Assembly: GCA_002507085.1 (NCBI GenBank)
Contig: DAYW01000066.1
Span: 8,629 to 20,316, forward strand
Source: an archaeon UBA168
Lineage (GTDB): Archaea; Thermoproteota; Thermoprotei_A; Marsarchaeales; UBA168
Reading direction: 5' to 3'
DNA: 11,688 nucleotides
The notes under the pieces were generated by a model. It worked only from the letters and a program-made list of their open reading frames with translations, was not told the origin of the DNA and did not search any database. This document shows, piece after piece, positions 6,531-11,688 of the stretch (within the stretch, counting starts at the first letter, position 1; each line of letters begins with the position of its first letter). The translations under genes and the position numbers were made by a program.

Positions 6531-6986
6531 TTGAGCGAAAAAGAAGGAACATCCGAGGGGCAATCGAAAGAAGGAGCTGCCTATCCAGTCGGTGACTTCT
6601 ACAAGGTGCTTGACGGCTACACCATACTGAAAAGCCAAAACTTTTGGGAAGCCATACTCGCTGTGGAAACCGGAAACGGGTCAAAGCAAATCAGACTCTA
6701 TCGCTGGAGGAACAAGAACGGGGAGTGGAAAGTAGACCTCGCAAGGTTCAATATAAGTTCCTGGGACATCGAGGCCGTGGCGTCAAAGGTAAAGGAGTTT
6801 AAGAGCAAGTACATGGGGCAGCGATCGATCTTTCTTTTCCTTGCTGCCCGAGGACTGGGATTTCAGGGAGCCCCTGACCATGGCGTACTCGTGCCCGTTT
6901 ATGATCACGCTACGGAGCACCTCATCTACCCTGATCCTGTCGCCGTCATCGAGTTGTTTTTGGCAGTAAAAGAAGTACTCGTTTAG
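6531..6986 (+). CDS. Small protein of unknown family with a long antisense-overlapping tail
   Basis: With the TTG at 6531 the product has 151 residues. After a polar start (MSEKEGTSEGQSKEG) comes a compact domain, residues about 20-96: DFYKVLDGYTILKSQNFWEA, KQIRLYRWRNKNGEWKVDLA, then a helix VASKVKEFKSKYM. The pattern of strands with 'YRW...GEWK' looks like a small conserved archaeal domain, but I cannot name it. From residue 85 the frame runs antisense to the UPF0179 gene on the other strand. The last 55-65 residues (FLFLAARGLGFQG ... VAVIELFLAVKEVLV) have no counterpart I know and may be a recent extension past a lost stop codon. A frameshift in the sequence near 6800-6830 is another explanation. 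A leaderless start is supported by the TATA box at 6500-6508. It is transcribed divergently from the 458-residue gene. Confidence 0.6.
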   Translation: MSEKEGTSEGQSKEGAAYPVGDFYKVLDGYTILKSQNFWEAILAVETGNGSKQIRLYRWRNKNGEWKVDLARFNISSWDIEAVASKVKEFKSKYMGQRSIFLFLAARGLGFQGAPDHGVLVPVYDHATEHLIYPDPVAVIELFLAVKEVLV

Positions 6987-7292
6987 GATGCTATCGCATG
7001 GCAACTTTTTGAAGGTCACGGTCATTCCTTTTATCAGCCCCTTCTTCTCCACTATGGTCACTATCGGCGCTCTCTCTATTTCGACTGCCCTCAGGTCTTC
7101 TCCCGTCTTTGGGCACTTCCTCCCAGCATCCCTAACGGATTTTACGATGTAGTTGGCTTTTGGGTCGAGGTCTCCTCCGCAAAAGTCGCGCAAAGGACAA
7201 TCCGAACAATCCGACTCGCCAACCCATCTCTTAAAAGTGTAGCCGACCTTCGCGGACTCGGCCGGCATAAGCACGACTTTTCTCTCCTGCAT
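6783..7292 (-). CDS. UPF0179-like cysteine-rich archaeal protein
   Basis: A 169-residue soluble protein. Its N-terminal half carries the cysteine pattern CSDCPLRDFC (Cys29, 32, 38) and Cys60 in GRKCPKTGED. ANYIVKSVRDAGRKCP lies between them. This fits my memory of the archaeal family UPF0179 (C-x2-C, then C, a G/N-x-Y-x-V-x-x-VR segment, then C-P). Metal or Fe-S binding is likely from the pattern but not demonstrated. The second half has Cys99 and Cys110, then DDGDRIRVDEVLRSVI and HEYAMVRG. The repeat-like second half of the family usually has more cysteines, so one site may be incomplete here. The last 28 residues (SLKSQSS...LLYL) extend beyond the family core. Residues from about 103 on are antisense to the convergent small gene. 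The ATG has a TATA-like CTTAAATG about 22 bases upstream. Confidence 0.75.
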   Translation of the reverse strand: MQERKVVLMPAESAKVGYTFKRWVGESDCSDCPLRDFCGGDLDPKANYIVKSVRDAGRKCPKTGEDLRAVEIERAPIVTIVEKKGLIKGMTVTFKKLPCDSILNEYFFYCQKQLDDGDRIRVDEVLRSVIINGHEYAMVRGSLKSQSSGSKEKKDRSLPHVLALKLLYL

Positions 7293-7310
7293 ATTTTAAA
7301 CAGAGATTCG

Positions 7311-7318
7311 CATTTAAG
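7311..7318 (-). promoter_or_regulatory. TATA-like box for the UPF0179 gene
   Basis: On the minus strand this reads CTTAAATG, centred about 22 bases before the ATG. This is slightly short but fits a leaderless transcript. It sits just downstream of the proposed tnpB remnant, read on the same strand. Confidence 0.4.
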
Positions 7319-7345
7319 AGGTCCGCTGTCGTTTTGCTGAGCAAC

Positions 7346-7471
7346 GGTGAGCCGCCCTGCCCAAGGGCGGGCTTCCTGCTTCAACAACTCGCATCTGCGT
7401 ATTCGGTAACCGTGCGGGCCCTTAAGAGGTGCTAAAGGCGTTTGGGCTGTGCCAGTTAATGCTTTGCGCAC
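7346..7471 (-). pseudogene. Worn 3' end of an IS200/IS605-type tnpB with right-end hairpin
   Basis: On the minus strand the bases GTTGAAGCAGGAAGCCCGCC at about 7387-7368 match the sequence typical of the end of tnpB genes and the 3' part of their guide (omega) RNA. They encode LLKQEARP in one frame and VVEAGSP in another; both endings are common in TnpB proteins. They run directly into a perfect seven-pair GC hairpin and then GGCTCACC. Upstream in the KQEA frame is a short open stretch (LTGTAQTPLAPLKGPHGYRI) preceded by a stop codon. No RuvC or zinc-finger part of TnpB remains nearby, so this would be a relic and not an active element. The call rests on memory of the right-end consensus; chance similarity is possible. 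Confidence 0.45.
7352..7370. repeat. Perfect GC-rich hairpin of the proposed right end
   Basis: CCGCCCT and AGGGCGG form seven perfect GC-rich pairs around the five-base loop GCCCA. On the minus strand it follows GCAGGAAGC, as in the 3' stem-loop of IS605-family guide RNAs. Confidence 0.6.
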
Positions 7472-7568
7472 CAGGACGGCTCAAGAGCCGCATCTCAGCG
7501 TCTCTACGGAAAGCGCATGCCTTCTCTTTCCTCAAGGATATCGATCGCAAACGAAACTGCGCGCGCCG

Positions 7569-7591
7569 AAGTGCCTCTGGGCACTTTTTTT
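7569..7591 (+). terminator. Hairpin followed by seven T
   Basis: AAGTGCC and GGCACTT pair around the loop TCTG, and the stem runs into TTTTTTT at 7585-7591. This looks like an intrinsic terminator, and its T tract also suits archaeal U-rich termination assisted by aCPSF1. No protein gene ends just upstream on this strand, so it may end an unannotated small RNA. Confidence 0.45.
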
Positions 7592-7679
7592 ATCACTCTG
7601 ACAGGGTTTCGCTTCGTCGAGAGGATATCGCGTTGCAGGCAATGATCTAGCCGCATAAAAGTCCCGGCGATCATCATCT

Positions 7680-7693
7680 TCCCCTCGAGGGGA
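7680..7693. repeat. Perfect 14-base palindrome upstream of psmB
   Basis: TCCCCTCGAGGGGA is a perfect inverted repeat with no spacer. It lies about 26 bases before the psmB TATA-like box and 50 before the start codon, a position where an activator or repressor dimer could bind. Function is inferred from position and symmetry only. Confidence 0.4.
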
Positions 7694-7718
7694 TCTTCGC
7701 CCCCTGACCGCCGATAAC

Positions 7719-7726
7719 GTTAAAAG
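7719..7726 (+). promoter_or_regulatory. TATA-like box for psmB
   Basis: GTTAAAAG, within an A-rich stretch, is centred about 21-24 bases before the TTG at 7743. This supports a leaderless or nearly leaderless psmB transcript. Confidence 0.4.
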
Positions 7727-7742
7727 CAAAAAAACAATACAA

Positions 7743-8348
7743 TTGTGTTCTAGCTTGCAAACAGCTAAAGTCTTTAAGGGCACTACGACGGTCGGTGCGC
7801 TTTGCTCCGATGGCGTAATACTGGCCGCTGACAAGAGGGCGGTCTCTGGCTACTTCATAAGTCACAAGAGGACCGACAAGATCTCTCTCATAAAGCAGTA
7901 CATAGCTGTCACCATGGCTGGTACCGTTGCTGAGGCCCAGATATTGATAGATCAGCTGAAGGGTGAGGCCAATCTGTTTGAGATGACCTATGGCAGAAGG
8001 ATGTCCGTTAGGGCGCTCGCATCGCTTGCAGCCCAGAACATGGGAGGGCAGTACCGGTTCGCGCACTATCCAATTCAGCTCATAATCGGAGGGTATGACG
8101 ATGACGGTCCAGCGCTGTTCGCCGTGGACTTCTTTGGCGCCATGACCGAGGAAAAGCTCATAGCTACGGGCTCGGGTTCGCCGGTCGCGCTCGGAGAACT
8201 TCAGGGTCACGACTTCCTTTCAATGAAGGTTGAGGAGGCCCTGCCCATAGTTAGGAGGGCAATACAAGCGGCAATGGAGTGGGATACAGCCACAGGAGAA
8301 GGCGTCGACGTGGTCGCTATAACCAAAGAGGGCGCTAAAAAGTTATGA
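7743..8348 (+). CDS. psmB: Proteasome beta subunit, catalytic
   Basis: Catalytic subunit of the archaeal 20S proteasome, which degrades unfolded or tagged proteins in the cytoplasm. The 201-residue precursor has a 13-residue propeptide ending in Gly13, and self-cleavage before Thr14 exposes the catalytic threonine (TTTVG). Counting from that threonine, Asp17 in ILAADKRA and Lys33 in RTDKI are both present. The GSGSP turn is at about 130-134. The later active-site Asp is in MEWDTATGEG; the position usually Ser in D-x-x-S-G is Thr (171). The subunit should therefore be active. TTG at 7743 is used here; a second in-frame TTG at 7755 would give a propeptide of nine residues. aCPSF1 follows after 18 bases on the same strand, an order also seen in other archaea, for example Methanothermobacter. 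The alpha subunit is not in the window. Confidence 0.95.
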   Translation: MCSSLQTAKVFKGTTTVGALCSDGVILAADKRAVSGYFISHKRTDKISLIKQYIAVTMAGTVAEAQILIDQLKGEANLFEMTYGRRMSVRALASLAAQNMGGQYRFAHYPIQLIIGGYDDDGPALFAVDFFGAMTEEKLIATGSGSPVALGELQGHDFLSMKVEEALPIVRRAIQAAMEWDTATGEGVDVVAITKEGAKKL

Positions 8349-8355
8349 GGAATCC

Positions 8356-8360
8356 GGTGA
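8356..8360 (+). promoter_or_regulatory. Ribosome binding site that fixes the aCPSF1 start
   Basis: GGTGA lies six bases before the TTG at 8367, just after the psmB stop. The site and the short gap indicate translation from a joint psmB-aCPSF1 transcript. Confidence 0.6.
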
Positions 8361-8366
8361 ACTTTT

Positions 8367-10286
8367 TTGGCTGATTATGACCTCGAAGCAAGGCTGAAGC
8401 AGATAAGAGAGGTAATATTCAGGAGCGTCCCGCCAGAGGCCAGGCTCACGAAGGTCGAGTTCGAGGGGCCAAACATAGCTCTCTACTGCGAAAAACCCCA
8501 GGTGCTCCTTGCGGATGAAAGCATAGTGAGGAGCATGGCCAAGCAGATAAAGACCAGAATCATCGTGAGAACCGATCCATCTCAGCTGATGCCGCGGGAA
8601 GACGCCGAGAAGCTCATAAGGGAGACCTTGAGCGAGGACATCGGCCTGGAGAGCATCATATTTAACGAAGATGAGGGCGAGGTCATGATAGTGGCAAAGA
8701 AGTACGGCCCCCTGGGCGGGCCTAGCAGCCCGTTGCTCAAGGAGATCGCTCAGAAGACCGGTTGGAGGCCCCTCTTCATAAGGGCCCCTCCCATAAAATC
8801 CGCAACGCTGAAGGGGATCTTATCGCTTATGAACAACGAGGGAGATTACAGGAAGGACTTCCTAAGAGAGGTGGGACAGAGCATACACAGGCCTCTCATA
8901 TACAAGAACAACTACGTGACCATAAGGGCGCTGGGAGGGTTCCAGGAAGTTGGAAGGAGCTCAATACTTGTGGAGACGGCGTCCAGCAAGGTTCTTCTGG
9001 ACTGCGGTGTTAAGCCAGGAGCCGTTAACAGGCTCGATGAGTTCCCCAGACTTGACGCAATAGACTTCGATCTCGATGAGCTTGATGCCGTCATAATCAG
9101 CCACGCCCACTTAGACCACATGGGCTTTCTTCCATATCTGTTCAAGTACGGCTATCGTGGCCCCGTCTACATGACAAGGCCGACTATGGAGCTCATGGCC
9201 TTGCTGCAAAGCGACTACATGGACATAACGGAGAAAGGAGGGGAGAAGCCGCCCTACGGCGTTAACGACTACAAGAAGGCTCTCCTCCATACCATACCCC
9301 TTGAGTACGGAGAGGTAGTGGACATATCTCCCGACGTCAAGGCCACGCTTTACAACGCTGGGCATATACTCGGCTCTGCCATAACGCACCTTCACATAGG
9401 GGAGGGGGAGCACAACATAGTTTACACCGGCGACTTCAAGTACGCGGACACCAGGCTTCTTCAGAGGGCCGAAACGGACTTCCCCCGGGTGGAGACGCTC
9501 ATCATGGAGAGCACCTATGGGGCTAAAAACGACATAATGGTACCTCGTGAAGAGGCCGAAAGGCAGTTCATTGAGGCAGTTAGGGTCACCCTTGAGCATG
9601 GAGGAAGGGTTCTCATACCCGTGCTTTCCGTTGGCAGGGCACAAGAGCTCATGGTCATACTCGCGCAGGCGTTCAACGACGGAGCGCTTCCCAAGACAAA
9701 GGTTCACATGGAAGGGTTGCTTTACGAGACCACGGCCCTTCACATGGCGCACCCCGAAGTGCTAAGCAGGGCTCTAAGGGATTCCATTTACTACGATGAG
9801 AACCCCTTCATGCACGAGAACTTTGACATGCACTTGAGGATAGAGGACAGGCAGAAGCTGGCTAAAGGAGAGCCGTGCATAATAATGGCGCCAGCCGGCA
9901 TGCTCACGGGAGGGCCGGCGCTGGATTACCTGAAGTACATGGTCGAGGACGAGAAGAACGCCATAATATTCACAAGCTATCAGGCGGAGGGAACTCTCGG
10001 CAGGAAGATAGCCAAAGGGGCCAACGAGATACAGCTAGAGGACGAAGCGGGCCAAGAGAAAACGTTCAAGGTCCTTATGAAGGTCATCCCCATAGAGGGA
10101 TTGTCTGGGCACTCAGATAGAAGGGAGTTGGTCCAGTTCGTTGAAAGGCTCAGGATGCGCCCTAAGACCATCATAGTGAATCACGGTGAGCCGAGGAAGA
10201 TCGACGACTTGGCCTCGTATCTCAGGTTCCGCCTTCGCGTCAACGCCTTCGGGCTTGAAGTCATGGATGCCATAAGGGTTTATTGA
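8367..10286 (+). CDS. fttA: aCPSF1/FttA: KH, metallo-beta-lactamase, beta-CASP ribonuclease and termination factor
   Basis: Archaeal CPSF73 homologue, a nuclease that cleaves nascent RNA at U-rich sites and releases RNA polymerase. It has 639 residues, the usual full length. An N-terminal region with KH-type folds (about 1-145) is followed by the metallo-beta-lactamase core. The metal-binding motif HAHLDH is at 246-251 (His246, His248, Asp250, His251). Further ligands are His333 in AGHILGSA and Asp356 in YTGDFK. The beta-CASP insert follows, with ESTYGAKND at its start. The last motifs are SGHSD (His582) and VNHGEP (His606). All catalytic residues are kept. Start TTG is backed by GGTGA six bases upstream. 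It follows psmB by 18 bases and is probably in the same operon. The T-rich tract at 7585-7591 in this window is the kind of site this factor acts on. Confidence 0.96.
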   Translation: MADYDLEARLKQIREVIFRSVPPEARLTKVEFEGPNIALYCEKPQVLLADESIVRSMAKQIKTRIIVRTDPSQLMPREDAEKLIRETLSEDIGLESIIFNEDEGEVMIVAKKYGPLGGPSSPLLKEIAQKTGWRPLFIRAPPIKSATLKGILSLMNNEGDYRKDFLREVGQSIHRPLIYKNNYVTIRALGGFQEVGRSSILVETASSKVLLDCGVKPGAVNRLDEFPRLDAIDFDLDELDAVIISHAHLDHMGFLPYLFKYGYRGPVYMTRPTMELMALLQSDYMDITEKGGEKPPYGVNDYKKALLHTIPLEYGEVVDISPDVKATLYNAGHILGSAITHLHIGEGEHNIVYTGDFKYADTRLLQRAETDFPRVETLIMESTYGAKNDIMVPREEAERQFIEAVRVTLEHGGRVLIPVLSVGRAQELMVILAQAFNDGALPKTKVHMEGLLYETTALHMAHPEVLSRALRDSIYYDENPFMHENFDMHLRIEDRQKLAKGEPCIIMAPAGMLTGGPALDYLKYMVEDEKNAIIFTSYQAEGTLGRKIAKGANEIQLEDEAGQEKTFKVLMKVIPIEGLSGHSDRRELVQFVERLRMRPKTIIVNHGEPRKIDDLASYLRFRLRVNAFGLEVMDAIRVY

Positions 10287-10298
10287 AAGGCGGGAGAA

Positions 10299-10307
10299 AC
10301 TTATAAT
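10299..10307 (+). promoter_or_regulatory. TATA box for egsA
   Basis: ACTTATAAT is centred about 33 bases before the TTG at 10336, giving a leader of a few bases at most. A second AT-rich stretch, GAATATATAG, lies at about 10315-10324 but is too close to the start to serve as the TATA box. Confidence 0.5.
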
Positions 10308-10335
10308 TTGAGCTGAATATATAGATGCGTCAAGC

Positions 10336-11385
10336 TTGAACAAAGAGAAGTCTAGGGGCATACACGACGTCCTCCTCCCCGAGAAGGTCGCCATAGGGCC
10401 GGGCCTTTCCGACGCCGCAAGGGATTACATAGGGGGCCTCGCTTCTGGTGGCAGGATACTCTTCGTGCACGGCAGGAGCTCCTACCTCAAGCTTTCAGGG
10501 ATCTTAAGCGGGCTTGCGCTTGACGATGTCGAGATAGATGCTCCACCATCGCTGGCTGAGGTCCAAGCTGCATCTGAAAGGCTTCGGTCGCCTCGCTACT
10601 CCGTCGTCGTGTCAATAGGAGGCGGGTCCGTCATAGATGCTGGGAAGCTCCTATCTTCAAGGCTAAACATACCCAGCGTTTCGATCCCCACCTCGCTTTC
10701 ACACGATGGGATAGCGTCCCCCCGCGCCTCCCTCAGGTCAAATAACGGGCCCGCATCCATGGCTGCCAGAGTCCCCAGGGCCGTTTTCGTGGACCTTAGC
10801 GTCGCCATGTCATCCCCTCACCGTTTCGTGGCGGCAGGATTCGGGGATACCGTAGCAAAGAAGACTGCCGTGCTTGACTGGAAGCTCGCAAGCGAAAAAG
10901 GAGTTGAAGAGTATGGAGATTATTCTGCCGCGCTCGCAGAGCTCTCAGCAGAGCACGTACTGAGGGCCTCAAATTACATAGCGGCCGGAAGCGAGTTTGG
11001 ACTGAGGGTTTTGGCTGAGGCTTTGGTGAGCTCCGGAATTGCGATGGCCATAGCTGGATCTAGTAGGCCCGCCAGCGGCTCAGAGCACCTATTTGCTCAC
11101 GCGCTTCAGCTGCTGCGCCCAGATGCAGCCCTACACGGCGAGATGTGCGGGGTTGGAACCATAATGATGGCGAAGCTTCACGGCATAGATTGGGAGCAAA
11201 TAAGGCGCTCGCTTCAGGAGGTTGGCGCACCAGTTGATGCCAGAGGTCTTGGCGTTGCCGACGTGGACGTCGTCAGGGCCCTAACCATAGCTAACAAGAT
11301 AACCAACAGGTACACCATATTGAGCGAAGGCCTGAGCTTTGACGAGGCTGAAAAGCTAGCTCGCTCCACTGGAGTCATCAGGTAG
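10336..11385 (+). CDS. egsA: sn-Glycerol-1-phosphate dehydrogenase
   Basis: Reduces dihydroxyacetone phosphate to sn-glycerol-1-phosphate with NAD(P)H, the first committed step of archaeal membrane lipid synthesis. The 349 residues match the family length. A Rossmann-like N-terminal part carries VVVSIGGGSVIDAGK (dinucleotide binding) and the family segment IPTSLSHDGIASPRASL. The helical C-terminal part supplies the zinc site. The likely ligands are Asp171 in GFGDTVAKK, His251 in SGSEHLFAHAL and His267 in LHGEMCGVG; the 16-residue His-His spacing fits characterised members as I recall them. The enzyme should be active and cytoplasmic. TTG at 10336 is the only good start near the TATA box, and no clear Shine-Dalgarno site is seen. 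Its 3' end overlaps the convergent gene by 8 bases. Confidence 0.95.
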   Translation: MNKEKSRGIHDVLLPEKVAIGPGLSDAARDYIGGLASGGRILFVHGRSSYLKLSGILSGLALDDVEIDAPPSLAEVQAASERLRSPRYSVVVSIGGGSVIDAGKLLSSRLNIPSVSIPTSLSHDGIASPRASLRSNNGPASMAARVPRAVFVDLSVAMSSPHRFVAAGFGDTVAKKTAVLDWKLASEKGVEEYGDYSAALAELSAEHVLRASNYIAAGSEFGLRVLAEALVSSGIAMAIAGSSRPASGSEHLFAHALQLLRPDAALHGEMCGVGTIMMAKLHGIDWEQIRRSLQEVGAPVDARGLGVADVDVVRALTIANKITNRYTILSEGLSFDEAEKLARSTGVIR

Positions 11386-11688
11386 ATTTCCCGCTTTCCA
11401 TTTTCTTGCCGGCTGCGACCATGGCGATTCCTAGGATAGTGGTTATGGGTTCCGGGGCAGCGATCAGAATCATGCCCAAAGCTATGAGCTTCTTTCCGAC
11501 GTCTGAGTTTCCATGCGGATAGCGCTTCACCAGGCCGTCAATTTCCTCAAGGCAGCGCCGCTGCGACTCCTTGTCAGGGTGCGCCATGAACGAGCTCAAA
11601 GATAGGTAAAGCTCTGCTAGGTCCGATCTTTGACCAACGTAATTTTCCAGCGCCAGCTTTTGCGTAAACGCGTCCAGCTTCTTGATTT
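11378..11688 (-). CDS. Protein with a hydrophobic C-terminal hairpin, cut off by the right edge
   Basis: The minus-strand frame is open to the window end and ends at 11378, so only the C-terminal 102 or so residues are visible; an internal start near 11599 is possible but not needed. The visible part begins KKLDAFTQKLALENYVGQRS, then a helical charged region (LAELYLSLSSFMAHPDKESQ, then EEIDGLVKRYPHG). It closes with a hydrophobic stretch, KKLIALGMILIAAPEPITTI followed by LGIAMVAAGKKM, that could form a membrane hairpin broken at Pro-Glu-Pro. The end is a short basic tail. I do not recognise the family. A membrane-attached role is inferred from hydrophobicity only. The stop overlaps the end of egsA by 8 bases. 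Confidence 0.6.
   Translation of the reverse strand, partial: IKKLDAFTQKLALENYVGQRSDLAELYLSLSSFMAHPDKESQRRCLEEIDGLVKRYPHGNSDVGKKLIALGMILIAAPEPITTILGIAMVAAGKKMESGKST

Larger units (their letters stand above)
7321..7742. other. Non-coding stretch of about 420 bases
   Basis: No convincing gene lies between the UPF0179 and psmB starts. Apart from the tnpB-like relic it holds several structures. There is a hairpin CGGCT-CAAG-AGCCG at 7477-7490, and a hairpin plus T tract at 7569-7591. CGAAAC (7552-7557) can pair with GTTTCG (about 7605-7610). GGATATCG is repeated at 7536 and 7623, and a 14-base palindrome lies at 7680-7693. I looked for RNase P RNA, SRP RNA and tRNA landmarks on both strands and found none. 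The open frames here have poor protein character. Confidence 0.5.

Noticed and set aside
7664..7681. C/D box small RNA on the minus strand
   Set aside because: A GATGATGA box is present, but no CTGA box follows at a fitting distance, so the guide-RNA layout is not met.
7321..7742. RNase P RNA, SRP RNA or a tRNA in the non-coding stretch
   Set aside because: I looked for the conserved cores (a GGAGGAAAGTCC-like block, an SRP helix 8 motif, a GTTCGAATC-type T-loop) on both strands. Only a weak GAGGAAAG match on the minus strand appeared, without the rest of the structure.
7674..8210. Minus-strand open frame of 178 codons across psmB
   Set aside because: It is antisense to a clear proteasome beta subunit and shows no domain pattern.
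9111..9752. Long minus-strand open frame (213 codons) inside aCPSF1
   Set aside because: It lies wholly opposite the catalytic core of aCPSF1, whose motifs are intact. It has no promoter and is explained by codon use of the real gene.
1..11688. CRISPR array, toxin-antitoxin pair or defence island
   Set aside because: No regularly spaced repeats are seen, and apart from the unrecognised genes the contents are housekeeping and transport functions.

Overview
The window is archaeal. It carries an archaeal-type DnaG, a proteasome beta subunit next to the KH/beta-CASP nuclease aCPSF1 (FttA), sn-glycerol-1-phosphate dehydrogenase (the enzyme that sets archaeal lipid stereochemistry), and small archaeal families that look like DUF2153 and UPF0179. 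TATA-like boxes lie about 22-40 bases before several starts. The gene set and protein style suggest the TACK group, most likely a member of or relative of the Nitrososphaerota (Thaumarchaeota/Aigarchaeota side). I cannot place it more finely without a tree. Base composition is near balanced GC and no foreign island stands out.

Layout from left to right. At 1-735 are two small helix-turn-helix proteins; the first enters from outside the window. At 792-3222 is a two-gene ABC importer operon, a fused double permease plus its ATPase, with no substrate-binding protein in view. A 42-codon ORF may be coupled to its 3' end. At 3452-5099 a DUF2153-like gene is followed closely by dnaG. At 5073-6449, on the minus strand, is a 458-residue protein I do not recognise. 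It diverges at about 6450-6530 from a small plus-strand gene, and an AT-rich promoter region lies between them. That small gene runs on into the 3' half of a minus-strand UPF0179 gene, giving an unusually long convergent overlap of about 200 bases. At 7321-7742 is a 420-base non-coding stretch. It holds what looks like the worn 3' end of an IS200/IS605-type tnpB with its right-end hairpin, a hairpin followed by seven T, and a 14-base palindrome. At 7743-10286 are psmB and aCPSF1, 18 bases apart, an arrangement known from other archaea. At 10336-11385 is egsA, and a minus-strand gene with a hydrophobic C-terminal hairpin leaves the right edge.

The genes group as information processing and RNA/protein turnover (dnaG, psmB, aCPSF1), membrane lipid synthesis (egsA) and nutrient uptake (the ABC pair). 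Two translation-start styles alternate. Promoter-proximal genes look leaderless or nearly so. Downstream genes dnaG and aCPSF1 have GGTGA exactly six bases before a TTG start. TTG is the apparent start of five genes (dnaG, the 6531 gene, psmB, aCPSF1, egsA).

I see no CRISPR array, tRNA, rRNA, intact transposon or complete defence system. The less ordinary items are the orphan 458-residue gene with its divergent partner, the antisense-overlapping tail, and the non-coding stretch before psmB.
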